Below, piece by piece: positions 36,748-45,661 of a stretch of 64,000 bases of DNA. Position numbers and translations under genes: made by a program. This stretch comes from JBGSYJ01 sp041748075 (GTDB taxonomy: Bacteria > Acidobacteriota > Thermoanaerobaculia > Gp7-AA8): assembly GCA_041748075.1 (NCBI GenBank), contig JBGTDX010000036.1:186001-250000 (forward strand), in the 5' to 3' direction. The notes beneath the pieces were generated by a model that made no database searches, had not been told where the DNA came from, and saw nothing but the letters and a program-made list of their open reading frames with translations. Position 1 is the first letter of the stretch. Each line of letters begins with the position of its first letter.

Positions 36748-37875
36748 ATGGCGGACACACCTCGAAACGAACCGCTGAAAAAGACTCCGCTCAATGCGGT
36801 TGCGCGTGAGCTTGGCGGAAAGATGTTCGATTTCGGTGGCTGGGATCTTCCCGTCCAGTTCAGCGGGATCCTCGAAGAGCACAAGGCGGTCCGCGAACGC
36901 GCAGGGCTCTTCGATGTTTCCCACATGGGGGAAGTGACCGTGACGGGTGCGGATGCCCTCAGGCTCCTGCAGGAAACCACCTGCAATGACGTTTCGAAGA
37001 TGCAGGATGGCTGGTGCCAGTACAACGGTCTCCTTTATCCGACTGGTGGGTTCGTCGATGACGTGCTCATCTACCGCCACGGCCAGGACGACTACCTCAT
37101 CGTCGTGAACGCTTCGAATTCGGACCGTGATTTCGAATGGATCCGGGACTGCGCCGAGGGAATGGACGTCGAGGTTCGGAACGATAGTGAGCGCTATGCG
37201 CAGCTCGCGCTCCAGGGGCCACGGGCGGAATCGATCCTTCAGACGCTGACCGAAATCGACCTGGCCGGAATCGGTTATTACCGCTTCACGCGCGGGCTCG
37301 TGGAGGGCTCGGACGCGATCGTTTCCCGTACGGGGTATACCGGCGAGGATGGGTTCGAGGTGTACGTGTCACCCGATGCCGCACCGGGCCTGTTCAGAAA
37401 GATCCTCAGGCAGGGTGAGGCCGAAGGCCTTCTCCCCTGTGGGCTGGGAGCGCGCGACACACTGCGGCTCGAAGCGAAGATGGCCCTTTATGGCAACGAT
37501 ATCGACCACTCCACGACGCCGCTGGAGGCAGACCTCGCCTGGATCGTGAAGCTCGACAAGGGCGAGTTCAACGGACGCGATGTGCTTGCCCGGGAGAAGG
37601 CCGAAGGGGTCCGGCGCAAGCTCGCCGGCTTCGAAATGGTCGACCGCGGGATTGCCCGTCATGGCTACCCGATCGTGGATGGCGGGCAGGACGTCGGGGT
37701 CGTTACGAGCGGAACTCACTCGCCAACATTGAAAAAAGCCATAGGTCTCGCATATCTTCCGCCGGAGAAGACGGCGGTCGGGACCGAGATCTCCATCCTG
37801 ATCCGGGGAAAAGAAGTCCGAGCCCGAGTCATGCCCACACCGTTCTACAAACGACCGAAACCAAAGCAGGAGTAA
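36748..37875 (+). CDS. gcvT: Glycine cleavage system T protein
   Basis: 375 aa aminomethyltransferase. Residues include LGGKMFDFGGWDLPVQF, AGLFDVSHMGEVTVTG, DDVLIYRHGQDDYLIVVNASN (folate-binding) and RTGYTGEDGFEVYV, and a C-terminal barrel with GVVTSGTHSPTLKKAIGLAYL. It moves the methylene group from aminomethyl-lipoyl GcvH to tetrahydrofolate. First gene of gcvT-H-PA-PB; gcvH begins five bases after its stop. Confidence 0.97.
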   Translation: MADTPRNEPLKKTPLNAVARELGGKMFDFGGWDLPVQFSGILEEHKAVRERAGLFDVSHMGEVTVTGADALRLLQETTCNDVSKMQDGWCQYNGLLYPTGGFVDDVLIYRHGQDDYLIVVNASNSDRDFEWIRDCAEGMDVEVRNDSERYAQLALQGPRAESILQTLTEIDLAGIGYYRFTRGLVEGSDAIVSRTGYTGEDGFEVYVSPDAAPGLFRKILRQGEAEGLLPCGLGARDTLRLEAKMALYGNDIDHSTTPLEADLAWIVKLDKGEFNGRDVLAREKAEGVRRKLAGFEMVDRGIARHGYPIVDGGQDVGVVTSGTHSPTLKKAIGLAYLPPEKTAVGTEISILIRGKEVRARVMPTPFYKRPKPKQE

Positions 37876-37880
37876 ATTCG

Positions 37881-38270
37881 ATGACGCCTGAAGACAACAG
37901 GTACGCTACGAGTCACGAGTACGTTCACGTCGAAGGAGACATCGGTACGATCGGCATCACTGATTTTGCTCAGAAAGAGCTGGGCGACGTCGTATTCGTC
38001 GAACTTCCGCCGGTAGGAGCTGAGCTCGAGATGGCCAACGAACTCGGAAGCATCGAGTCGGTCAAAGCCGTCTCGGAGCTCTTCTCGCCCGTCACGGGCG
38101 AGGTCATCGAGGTCAACGATGCACTCGTCGAAAAGCCTGATCTGGTCAATACGGATCCGTATGGCGACGGCTGGATGATCCGAGTGCGACTGGCCGCGCC
38201 GGACGAGGTGGAAGAATTGATGAGCGCCGAGGATTATGACGACTACGTTCGGAAAGAGTCGGGGAAGTAG
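37881..38270 (+). CDS. gcvH: Glycine cleavage system H protein
   Basis: 129 aa lipoyl carrier. RYATSHEYVHVEGDIGTIGITDFAQ is the N-terminal hairdomain and the lipoylated lysine is Lys62 in GSIESVKAVSELFSP. It shuttles the aminomethyl group among P, T and L proteins. Followed by 170 bp holding hairpin repeat E before gcvPA. Confidence 0.97.
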   Translation: MTPEDNRYATSHEYVHVEGDIGTIGITDFAQKELGDVVFVELPPVGAELEMANELGSIESVKAVSELFSPVTGEVIEVNDALVEKPDLVNTDPYGDGWMIRVRLAAPDEVEELMSAEDYDDYVRKESGK

Positions 38271-38300
38271 AGGCTCCGGCTCGTAACGACATCCTTCGGA

Positions 38301-38404
38301 TTCGTCATCCTGAGCGAAGCGAAGGATCTCCTGAAGAGAATCGAGCACGGCAAGAAGAGATCCTTCGCTTCGCTCAGGATGACGTGGCTTCGCTCAGGAT
38401 GACA
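38301..38404. repeat. Long hairpin repeat, copy E, inside the gcv operon
   Basis: Same core as copy A; loop shares CTGAAGAG and ATCGAGCAC with copy A, making a subfamily. A half-copy CTTCGCTCAGGATGAC is added at its right end. It separates gcvH from gcvPA. Confidence 0.9.
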
Positions 38405-38441
38405 CCCCGGCATTCTCGCTACCCTCCCAGGAGAGACACCT

Positions 38442-39821
38442 TTGGACACCCCAATCATGCGCTACATCCCGAACGCTTCCGAAGACGTTCGGGAGATGCT
38501 GGAAGTCATCGGGATCGATTCGATCGACAGGCTTTTCGACACGATCCCCGCGGAAGTCAAACTCGACGCCTTCCTCGACCTTCCCGGCCCCTGGTCCGAG
38601 ATCGAAGTCCGCCGATGGTTCAAGTTGCTGGCGAATCGGAACATCACGAGTCACGACAATTTGTCGTTTCTCGGAGCAGGGTCCTACGCTCATTATCAGC
38701 CTGCGTGTGTGGATCAGCTGCTGCTCCGCGCGGAATTCCTCACAGCCTATACGCCGTATCAGCCCGAGGTCTCGCAGGGGACGCTGCAGTCGATCTTCGA
38801 GTATCAGACACACCAGTGCATGCTCACGGGCCTCGACGTTGCGAACGCATCGCTCTATGACGGCTCGACGGCATTCGTCGAAGGAGTGCTGCTCGCCGAG
38901 CGTACGGTGAAGGGCCGCAACAAAGTGGTCGTCGCGAAGACGATTCATCCCGAGTACATCGAAACGCTCCGAACCTACATTCAGAATCTCGGAGTCGAGA
39001 TCGTCGAAGTTGGATACACGGCGGATGGCCGGATCGACGCCTCCGCGCTGGCCGAGGCGATCGACGAGTCGACATTTACCGTTGCGGTCCAGTCGCCCAA
39101 TTTCTTCGGAGTGATCGAGGACTACGAGGCAGTCGCTTCGGCCGCTGATGCGGTGAAGGCCTTGAAGATCGCCGTGATTGCCGAAGCCTCATCGCTCGGC
39201 ATCGTCAGCCCACCCGGCGCTCACGGATTCGACGTCGCAGTTGGCGAAGGGCAGGCATGGGGAATCCCCACGCAGTTCGGCGGACCCTACGTAGGCTTCA
39301 TGGTGGTGAAGGACGCACTCAAGCGCCACATGCCGGGACGCCTGGTGGGCGAGACGGTCGACAAACTCGGCCGGCGCGGATACGTCCTCACGCTCGCCAC
39401 TCGTGAGCAGCACATTCGCCGCGGCAAGGCAACTTCGAACATCTGCACGAACCAGGCGCTGATCGCCCTTGCCGCGAACATCTACCTTTCGCTGATGGGG
39501 AAGGAAGGACTTCGCGAAGTGGCGACCCAGTGCCTGCAGAAAGCGGCGTACCTCCGCAAACGGCTCGTGGACTCGGGTGTGGTGGAGCTGCCGTTCGCCG
39601 GCCCGATTTACAACGAGTTCACCGTGCGAACCCCGCGCGCATCGCGTGAAGTGCTTGCCGAGCTCGAGAAGAAGCACATCCTCGGAGGCGTGCCGCTCGA
39701 TCACTACTTCGATGATCGCTCGAACGAGTTTCTCGTCGCCGTGACCGAGCTCCATACGAAAGAGCATCTCGACCATTTCGCCGACGCGCTCATCGCCGCT
39801 GCATCCAAAGGACGCTCATGA
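38442..39821 (+). CDS. gcvPA: Glycine dehydrogenase (decarboxylating) subunit 1
   Basis: 459 aa from TTG at 38442 with GGAGAG six bases upstream; ATG at 38457 is too far from that site. It is the N-terminal half of a split P-protein: RYIPNASEDVREML, FLGAGSYAHYQPACVDQLL, SLYDGSTAFVEGVLLAER and a central PLP-like fold without the catalytic lysine. It pairs with gcvPB. The genes overlap by four bases (ATGA), which favours equal synthesis. Confidence 0.95.
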   Translation: MDTPIMRYIPNASEDVREMLEVIGIDSIDRLFDTIPAEVKLDAFLDLPGPWSEIEVRRWFKLLANRNITSHDNLSFLGAGSYAHYQPACVDQLLLRAEFLTAYTPYQPEVSQGTLQSIFEYQTHQCMLTGLDVANASLYDGSTAFVEGVLLAERTVKGRNKVVVAKTIHPEYIETLRTYIQNLGVEIVEVGYTADGRIDASALAEAIDESTFTVAVQSPNFFGVIEDYEAVASAADAVKALKIAVIAEASSLGIVSPPGAHGFDVAVGEGQAWGIPTQFGGPYVGFMVVKDALKRHMPGRLVGETVDKLGRRGYVLTLATREQHIRRGKATSNICTNQALIALAANIYLSLMGKEGLREVATQCLQKAAYLRKRLVDSGVVELPFAGPIYNEFTVRTPRASREVLAELEKKHILGGVPLDHYFDDRSNEFLVAVTELHTKEHLDHFADALIAAASKGRS

Positions 39822-41329
39822 CCACCGAGACCCTTCCCGAGACCGAAAAAACCGCTGTCGAGCAGAACCTTCATCGCGAAGGTCTGATTTTCGAGCACAG
39901 CAAGCCGGGGCGCCGCGGCTATCGCCTTCCCCCACTCGATGTGCCTGAGACAGCGGCGGACGAGCTGCTGCCCGGATCCCTTCTTCGGGACGAGATCGCC
40001 GAGGAGTGCGAAGTATCGGAAGTCGATGTCATCCGCCACTTCACACGTCTGTCGAAACTCAACGTGTCGATCGACGCGGGCCTCTATCCCCTCGGTTCAT
40101 GCACGATGAAGCACAATCCGCGCATCAACGAAGAGATCGCGCGTACGCCGGGCCTTGCGCTGTCTCACCCGCTGCAGGAAGAACATCAGGTGCAGGGAAG
40201 TCTCGAGCTGCTGTGGCATCTCGAGCAGTCGCTCAAGGAGATCTTCGGCATGCCGCGCGTGACGCTACAGCCGGTCGCGGGCGCGCACGGCGAGCTCACC
40301 GGCATTCTCATGATTCACAAGGCGCTCGCAAAGACAGGCAACCCGCGCAAGCACATCCTCATACCAGACTCGGCGCACGGAACGAACCCGGCATCGGCGA
40401 ACTTCGCCGGATACGGCGTCAAAGAGCTGAAGTCGAACTCCGGCGGCACGCTCGATCTCCACTTGCTCGAGGAAGCGGTCGACGAAGACGTCGCCGCACT
40501 CATGCTTACTGTTCCGAACACCCTCGGCGTCTTCGAGCATCAGATCCGAGAGATCGCGGAGATCCTCCATCGCAAAGGCGCGTTTCTCTACTGCGATGGA
40601 GCGAATCTCAATTCATTTGTCGGCATCGCGCGGCCGGGCGACATGGGAATCGACGTCATCCATTCGAATCTGCACAAGACCTTCTCGACGCCGCACGGTG
40701 GGGGCGGGCCGGGAGCCGGGCCTGTTGGAGTCGCCGAGGCGCTCGTTCCGTTCCTTCCGACGCCGACGGTAGAGAGGGGCGAGGACGGGATGTTCTATCT
40801 CGACTACAACCATCCCGATTCGATCGGCCGCGTCCGCGCGTTTCACGGAAACTTCAACGTGATGGTGCGGGCGCTGACTTACATCAGGTCGATGGGTGGA
40901 TCGGGGCTGCGACGGGTCGCGGAGATTGCCGTGCTCAACGCCAACTACATCCGCGCGCGGCTCACGGGCGCGTACCACCTTCCGTACGACACTCCGTCGC
41001 TCCATGAAGTGGTGTTCAGCGACAAAAAGCAGACCGGCAAGGATGTGCACACTCTGGACATCGCGAAGCGGCTGATGGATTTCGGGTTTCATCCGCCGAC
41101 GATCTATTTCCCGCTGATCGTTGCGGGAGCGCTCATGATCGAGCCGACCGAGACCGAGCCGAAGGAGGAACTGGACGCCTTTTGCGAAGCGATGCTCGCG
41201 ATCGCCCGCGAGTGCGAAGAGAACCCGGAGATCGTGCGCAACGCGCCGCACACCACGCCTGTAGGGCGTCTGGACGAAGCCCGCGCCGCTAGGCAGCCGA
41301 TCCTGCGCTGGACACCGAAGCGGAGCTGA
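39818..41329 (+). CDS. gcvPB: Glycine dehydrogenase (decarboxylating) subunit 2
   Basis: 503 aa, C-terminal half of the P protein with PLP. YPLGSCTMKHNPRINEE and the Schiff-base lysine in HSNLHKTFSTPHGGGGPGAGP are visible, as is HGTNPASANFAGYGV. It decarboxylates glycine and loads the aminomethyl group on GcvH. No lpd (L protein) lies nearby, so dihydrolipoyl dehydrogenase must be encoded elsewhere. Confidence 0.97.
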   Translation: MTTETLPETEKTAVEQNLHREGLIFEHSKPGRRGYRLPPLDVPETAADELLPGSLLRDEIAEECEVSEVDVIRHFTRLSKLNVSIDAGLYPLGSCTMKHNPRINEEIARTPGLALSHPLQEEHQVQGSLELLWHLEQSLKEIFGMPRVTLQPVAGAHGELTGILMIHKALAKTGNPRKHILIPDSAHGTNPASANFAGYGVKELKSNSGGTLDLHLLEEAVDEDVAALMLTVPNTLGVFEHQIREIAEILHRKGAFLYCDGANLNSFVGIARPGDMGIDVIHSNLHKTFSTPHGGGGPGAGPVGVAEALVPFLPTPTVERGEDGMFYLDYNHPDSIGRVRAFHGNFNVMVRALTYIRSMGGSGLRRVAEIAVLNANYIRARLTGAYHLPYDTPSLHEVVFSDKKQTGKDVHTLDIAKRLMDFGFHPPTIYFPLIVAGALMIEPTETEPKEELDAFCEAMLAIARECEENPEIVRNAPHTTPVGRLDEARAARQPILRWTPKRS

Positions 41330-41428
41330 GCCGAAATCTTTCGGTGTCGTGTCGATCCGGCGTCTCCTCGTTCGACGTGTAGATAGAACCGGCCGAAGTC
41401 CCGGTAACTAAACGTAAGGAGAACACTG

Positions 41429-41860
41429 ATGCGAGTGATGGTTCTGATCAAGGCGGACAAGGATTCCGAAGCCGGCGTGATGCCGAGCGAAGAGCTGCTG
41501 CGGGAGATGGGTAATTTCAATGAGGAGCTCGTCAAGTCGGGCGTCATGCTGGCCGGCGAAGGACTCCAGCCCAGCTCGAAGGGCAAGCGAGTGAGATTTT
41601 CGGGCGACAAGCGGACCGTGATCGATGGCCCCTTCGCCGAAACGAAGGAGCTGATCGCAGGCTTCTGGATCTGGCAGGTCAAGTCGATGGACGAGGCGGT
41701 CGAATGGGTTCGCCGCTGCCCGAATCCGACCGGCACCGAAGGTGAGGCCGAGATCCGGCAGGTGTTCGAGGCCGATGATTTTGGCGCAGAGTTCACGCCG
41801 GAACTGAGAGAACAGGAAGACCGTCTGCGCGCGGAGATGGAAGCGAAGAAACAGGGCTGA
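41429..41860 (+). CDS. YCII/DGPF-domain protein
   Basis: 143 aa with AAGGAGA seven bases before the ATG. VMVLIKADKDSEAGVMPSEE, LAGEGLQPSSKGKRVRF, VIDGPFAETKELIAGFWIW and PNPTGTEGEAEIRQVFEADDF match the DGPF (YCII-related) family, often linked to ECF sigma factors or found in pairs with PhnB-type proteins. It is a small dimeric ferredoxin-like fold; function not established. A PhnB-like gene follows after 35 bp. Confidence 0.88.
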   Translation: MRVMVLIKADKDSEAGVMPSEELLREMGNFNEELVKSGVMLAGEGLQPSSKGKRVRFSGDKRTVIDGPFAETKELIAGFWIWQVKSMDEAVEWVRRCPNPTGTEGEAEIRQVFEADDFGAEFTPELREQEDRLRAEMEAKKQG

Positions 41861-41895
41861 GCGCGACGTGCCGGATGTAGGCCGGAGGTGAAGCA

Positions 41896-42294
41896 TTGCA
41901 TATCAACGCATATCTGAATTTTGATGGTCAGTGTGCCGAGGCGTTCCGGTTCTATGAACAGGTCCTGGGCGGCACGCTCGACATGACCACCCACGGCGAG
42001 TCGCCGATTGCCAGTGAGGTGCCTCCCGAGTGGCACGACCGCGTGATCCATGCCCGGCTCGAAGTGGGCGATGCCGTCCTGATGGCCTCCGACAGTCCGC
42101 CGGGCATGTATGAAAGGCCTCAGGGAGTCTACGTGTCGATCAATTTGGAAGACATGGGGGAAGCAGATCGCATCTTTCACGCACTGGCCGAAGAAGGCAC
42201 TGTGACGATGGAGATCGACCAGACGTTCTGGGCCCGGCGATTTGGAATGCTTACAGATCGTTTCGGCATTCACTGGATGGTCAACTGCGCCTGA
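41896..42294 (+). CDS. PhnB-like VOC-superfamily protein
   Basis: 132 aa from TTG at 41896 with GGAGGTG six bases upstream. LNFDGQCAEAFRFYEQVLGG, VIHARLEVGDAVLMASD and LAEEGTVTMEIDQTFWARRFGMLTDRFGIHWMVN follow the glyoxalase/PhnB pattern of metal-site-like His and Glu, but not the full set of a true glyoxalase. Often seen as a neighbour of DGPF proteins, as here. Reaction unknown. Confidence 0.88.
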   Translation: MHINAYLNFDGQCAEAFRFYEQVLGGTLDMTTHGESPIASEVPPEWHDRVIHARLEVGDAVLMASDSPPGMYERPQGVYVSINLEDMGEADRIFHALAEEGTVTMEIDQTFWARRFGMLTDRFGIHWMVNCA

Positions 42295-42318
42295 TTCACA
42301 GATCACAGGAGGTGCACC

Positions 42319-42594
42319 ATGTGCAGAAACATCAAAACACTTTTCAACTTCGAACCGCCGGCGACAGAAAATGAGATCCGCGCATCCGCCCTGCAATTCG
42401 TCAGAAAGCTTTCGGGATTCAATCGGCCATCGAAGGCGAACGAGGCTGCGTTCAACACGGCGGTGGAAGACGTCACACGCGTTGCGCAGACGCTCATCGC
42501 GTCGCTCATTACTACGGCCGATCCGCACGATCGCGAGATCGAGGCTGCGAAAGCCCGTGAGCGGAGCGCAAAGCGGTTCGGCAACGCCGTGTGA
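42319..42594 (+). CDS. DUF2277 protein
   Basis: 91 aa, ATG 42319, GGAGG nine bases upstream. The opening MCRNIKTLFNFEPPAT and the block LQFVRKLSGFNRPSKANEAAF are hallmarks of DUF2277, a short helical family with a conserved Cys at position 2. Function unknown. It closes a three-gene run with the DGPF and PhnB proteins. Confidence 0.88.
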   Translation: MCRNIKTLFNFEPPATENEIRASALQFVRKLSGFNRPSKANEAAFNTAVEDVTRVAQTLIASLITTADPHDREIEAAKARERSAKRFGNAV

Positions 42595-42639
42595 GAGGGA
42601 CCGGAGTGCTCACTGCGCCGGAGGCGCAACAGAAGTTAG

Positions 42640-42746
42640 CCGGTGGCAAGCGAAGCGCAGCCACCGGTAGGAGATTTCCGAATTCTCCAACCACCCCGGC
42701 AGGGGTGGCAGACACCTCACGCAGAGCTGTCACCACTCCGGGGTGA
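42640..42746. repeat. GC-rich hairpin repeats in the intergenic region
   Basis: CCGGTGGC (42640-42647) pairs with GCCACCGG (42660-42667), and CCACCCC (42691-42697) with GGGGTGG (42702-42708). CACC and GGTG form another small stem near 42732-42746. A partial copy continues near 42771. No gene is visible in 42595-42858. Confidence 0.65.
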
Positions 42747-42858
42747 GCATAGAAATATGATGGGCGCTTCGTCCGGTGGCTGCGCTGCGCTACCCCGTCT
42801 TGTGCCCTCTCGGGCAGCGCGAGTCAGGCTCAGGCCGAGCTCCTGGGTCACTTCAGGC

Positions 42859-43230
42859 CTACGCTCTCGCCGGACTCACCTTCGCCGACCTCACCCCGAA
42901 CTTCTGTGTCGCGTAACCGACGATCGCGCCGACGATGCTTCCAGGGAGCATGATCTCAAAGTAGTAATGCTCGCCAGTTTCCGATGGCATCGCGGCAACT
43001 CCGTAGGCGAGAAGCAGTCCCACCACGAATCCGAATGCGACTCCTGTGGGAACTGAATCAACTTTGCGTGCGAACCAACCTGCCGCAAGTCCGGCCAGCA
43101 CGCCTTTCAACGTCGATCCGATCACAATTCCGACGATGAACGGGCGAACCTCCGGCGTGAACCAGGCCGTCAGTCCATCGAAGATTCCAAGGATGCCCCC
43201 CACCAGAACTCCAACGAGCAGCTTGTTCAT
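42859..43230 (-). CDS. Small glycine-rich membrane protein
   Basis: 123 aa, AAGGAGG before ATG 43230. Four hydrophobic segments with glycine-zipper-like packing (VGVLVGGILGIFDGL, GVLAGLAAGWF, GVAFGFVVGLLLAYG, IVGAIVGYATQ). No known family was identified. The DUF2277 gene lies on the other side of a repeat region; upstream is the kinase fusion remnant. Confidence 0.65.
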   Translation of the reverse strand: MNKLLVGVLVGGILGIFDGLTAWFTPEVRPFIVGIVIGSTLKGVLAGLAAGWFARKVDSVPTGVAFGFVVGLLLAYGVAAMPSETGEHYYFEIMLPGSIVGAIVGYATQKFGVRSAKVSPARA

Positions 43231-43288
43231 GGTTCCTCCTTCATCTGAACTCTCAACCCTCTGTTCAACGGCACGGTCGATTCATTTA

Positions 43289-44541
43289 TCAGCGTCCGAA
43301 GAACACGATGACCAGCGCGCGCATGATGAGGTACGCGATCACCAGGGCCACCAGCGTCCGGTGCCTCCCGAGCCAGCGCCCCGCGCGTTCGAATACGCTC
43401 TCCCGGTACGCTTCCAGCGGCATGCCGTCGAGCCACAACGTGACATCGCGTGCGAGTGCCGAAGCGTCGGCATAGCGTTCCTTCGGATCAACGGCGGTGG
43501 CGCGTGCACTGATCGCCGCCAGCGGACGGGGAAGTTTATCGTCCCCACAGATGACTCTCAGAATCGCTCCGAGGGCATGGACGTCCGCTCGGGCATCGAC
43601 GGGCCCGCCTGTCTCCTGTTCGGGAGCCATGTACCCCGTGGTTCCTCCACTCCGTGGTGAGTCGGAGCCTCCCGCGAGTCCCAGTCGAGGACGAGAATCT
43701 CGCCGAAGGAACCGACCATCACGTTTGCCGGCTTGAGGTCGCGGTGCGCGATACCGCGTGCATGCGCGAAGGCAACCGGCTCGCAGAATCTCTCGAAGAG
43801 GCGGAGACGCTCCTGCAGAGGAAGCGCTGATCTGTCGAGGTAGCTGTCGAGACGCTCGCCCCGAACGAGCTTCATCGCATAAAAGATGCGGCCGTCGGCG
43901 AGTTGTCCGAGATCATGGATCGGCACGATGCCTGGATGTTCCAGCTGCGCGAGTATGCGCGCCTCTCTCCGGAGCCGTGTCGCAGCATCTTCGGACGATT
44001 CCCACGCCGGCAGAACTTTGACAGCTACCTCGCGCTGAAGATCGAGATCTGTTGCGGCCCAGACGACGCCCATGCCGCCGCGACCGAGCTCGCGTTCGAT
44101 CCGGTAGCGCGTGCCCGAGAAGTCCGGCGCATCTGCGACTTCGCGCAGACGGCTCACCGCCTCGTCGGAAATCCATCTCATGGCGCGTCGACTCCGAGAA
44201 GCCGCCTGGCTTCCTTTCGCTTCATTCGAGACGTAACGATCCAGGCAGGTTCTCAGGAATGTCCGGAACGTTCCGCGAGCCGGATCGTACGAGCCGAAAA
44301 CGTTCCGCTCGATTGCCAACGCAAAGAAGCCCTGTGTGAGGTCCTTTGCGTCTTCGTTCGAGCGCGACCAGTGGATGCGGAGATGCCTGTACACCGGACG
44401 CCAGTAGAGAGTGACGAGCAGATCCAGAGCGCGGGTGCGCTCTTCGCGGTCCTCGCTGGTGGCCGCCAGCACGGCGGAACGCCTTGTGGTCGGGAACCGG
44501 CCGGAACCCCGGCCGATCGTCGTGTCGGGATCTCGTTTCAT
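43289..44541 (-). pseudogene. Sigma-region-2/Ser-Thr protein kinase fusion, broken by -1 frameshift
   Basis: Two frames together encode about 417 aa. Residues 18-112 look like the region-2 part of ECF sigma factors (YWRPVYRHLRIHWSRSNEDAKDLTQGFFA, FRTFLRTCLDRYVSNEAKGS) but region 4 is absent. The kinase follows: GRGGMGVV (153-160), Lys175 in AVKVLP, catalytic loop HRDLKPANVMV and a DWG form of DFG. At about 43680, right after DW, one G is missing; adding it restores GLAGGSDSPRSGG and then TTGYMAPEQETGG. The C-terminus has one membrane helix. A homopolymer sequencing error is as likely as true inactivation. Confidence 0.75.
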
Positions 44542-44593
44542 GGACCGATGACGAATTCTACGCGTCCATAAGCCGGAACGCTGTGATCCACGC

Positions 44594-45145
44594 TCAGGAC
44601 TGCTCGTACGCCGCCCTCAACCAGCTGACCAGTTCCTTGTCGATCTCATCGGCGGAAGAAATGCGGACGCGATGGCTGCACATCGCGTTGAAACTTCCGG
44701 AAGCCTCGAGCCTGCCCCCCGGTGGAACCCCTTTGAGATTGAGACCTACGTCCAGACGCGTGGCCGTGGAGGGCTGAACGAGACCGAACTGTTTCTTTCG
44801 TCGGAGGCTGACGTACGCCTTTTTTGGGGCGACCTCGATGTCCTTTCCGAACTTGTTCACCTCAGCGAGAATCCTGTCGTACACCGGACGCAGCGCCGCC
44901 TTGGCTCCTCCGTACTGCGACTCGATCAGGGCATCGTCGTCGGAGTGGATGGCCGCGCTCTGCAGCGCAGTGTGCGCCACGAGGTTGGCGTAACCGTGTG
45001 TGAGGCCGTGCTTCTCCTTGAGCGTCTTCACGATCTCGCCATGCTTCTGGCCGCCCGCTTTCCGGGCCAGCTCTACCCACTGATCGAGCGACTTGCCTGT
45101 GGATTCCTCGAGATTGCGGATCATTGTTTGCGTTGCCTGGTCCAT
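44594..45145 (-). CDS. DUF4287/DUF5655-type protein
   Basis: 183 aa, with GGGAGG upstream of ATG 45145. The N-terminus MDQATQTMIRNLEESTGKSL with KHGEIVKTLKEKHGLTHGYAN matches DUF4287; the C-terminus (IEVAPKKAYVSLRRKKQFGLVQP, MCSHRVRISSADEIDKELVSWL) matches DUF5655. It is cytosolic. The family occurs singly or fused and may bind nucleic acids or phosphate-containing ligands (not established). It diverges from the deaminase gene. Confidence 0.85.
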   Translation of the reverse strand: MDQATQTMIRNLEESTGKSLDQWVELARKAGGQKHGEIVKTLKEKHGLTHGYANLVAHTALQSAAIHSDDDALIESQYGGAKAALRPVYDRILAEVNKFGKDIEVAPKKAYVSLRRKKQFGLVQPSTATRLDVGLNLKGVPPGGRLEASGSFNAMCSHRVRISSADEIDKELVSWLRAAYEQS

Positions 45146-45217
45146 TCCGGAAGTCCTCCCTCCCCTAACTTACAACGGCGGCTGATTTTCCTTTAGAACA
45201 ATAGCTACACTGTCGAT

Positions 45218-45658
45218 ATGAATGATCGTTTCATGCTTGCGGCAATCGAGGAGGCAGAGGCCGGCCTTCGGGAAGGCGGCATTCCGATCGGCTCCGTCCT
45301 CGTCTCGGGCGGAGCGATCATCGGCCGCGGACACAATCGCCGCGTGCAGAAGGGAAGCGCGATTCTTCACGGTGAGATGGATGCGCTCGAGAATGCGGGA
45401 CGCCTTCCAGCGTCGGTCTACGCTGAATCCACTCTCTACACGACGCTCTCGCCATGCGCGATGTGCAGCGGTGTGATTCTGCTCTATCAGATTCCGCGGG
45501 TCATCATCGGCGAGAACCAGACGTTTCTCGGAGAAGAGGCGCTGCTCCGCTCGCGTGGCGTGAAGCTGGACATCCGTCAGGATGAAGACTGCATCCGGCT
45601 CATGAAGGAGTTCATTGCGGCCCGTCCCGACCTGTGGAATGAAGATATCGGACGGTGA
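45218..45658 (+). CDS. Cytosine deaminase, CDA/FCY1-like
   Basis: 146 aa zinc deaminase: His51 and Glu53 (ILHGEMDALE) and Cys80/Cys83 (SPCAMCSG) supply the zinc site and proton shuttle. VIIGENQTFLGEEALLRSRGV and the C-terminal DLWNEDIG match the yeast FCY1 cytosine deaminase type rather than tRNA adenosine deaminase. It probably converts cytosine to uracil. It converges on the carboxypeptidase-regulatory protein with a 3-bp gap. Confidence 0.85.
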   Translation: MNDRFMLAAIEEAEAGLREGGIPIGSVLVSGGAIIGRGHNRRVQKGSAILHGEMDALENAGRLPASVYAESTLYTTLSPCAMCSGVILLYQIPRVIIGENQTFLGEEALLRSRGVKLDIRQDEDCIRLMKEFIAARPDLWNEDIGR

Positions 45659-45661
45659 TGA

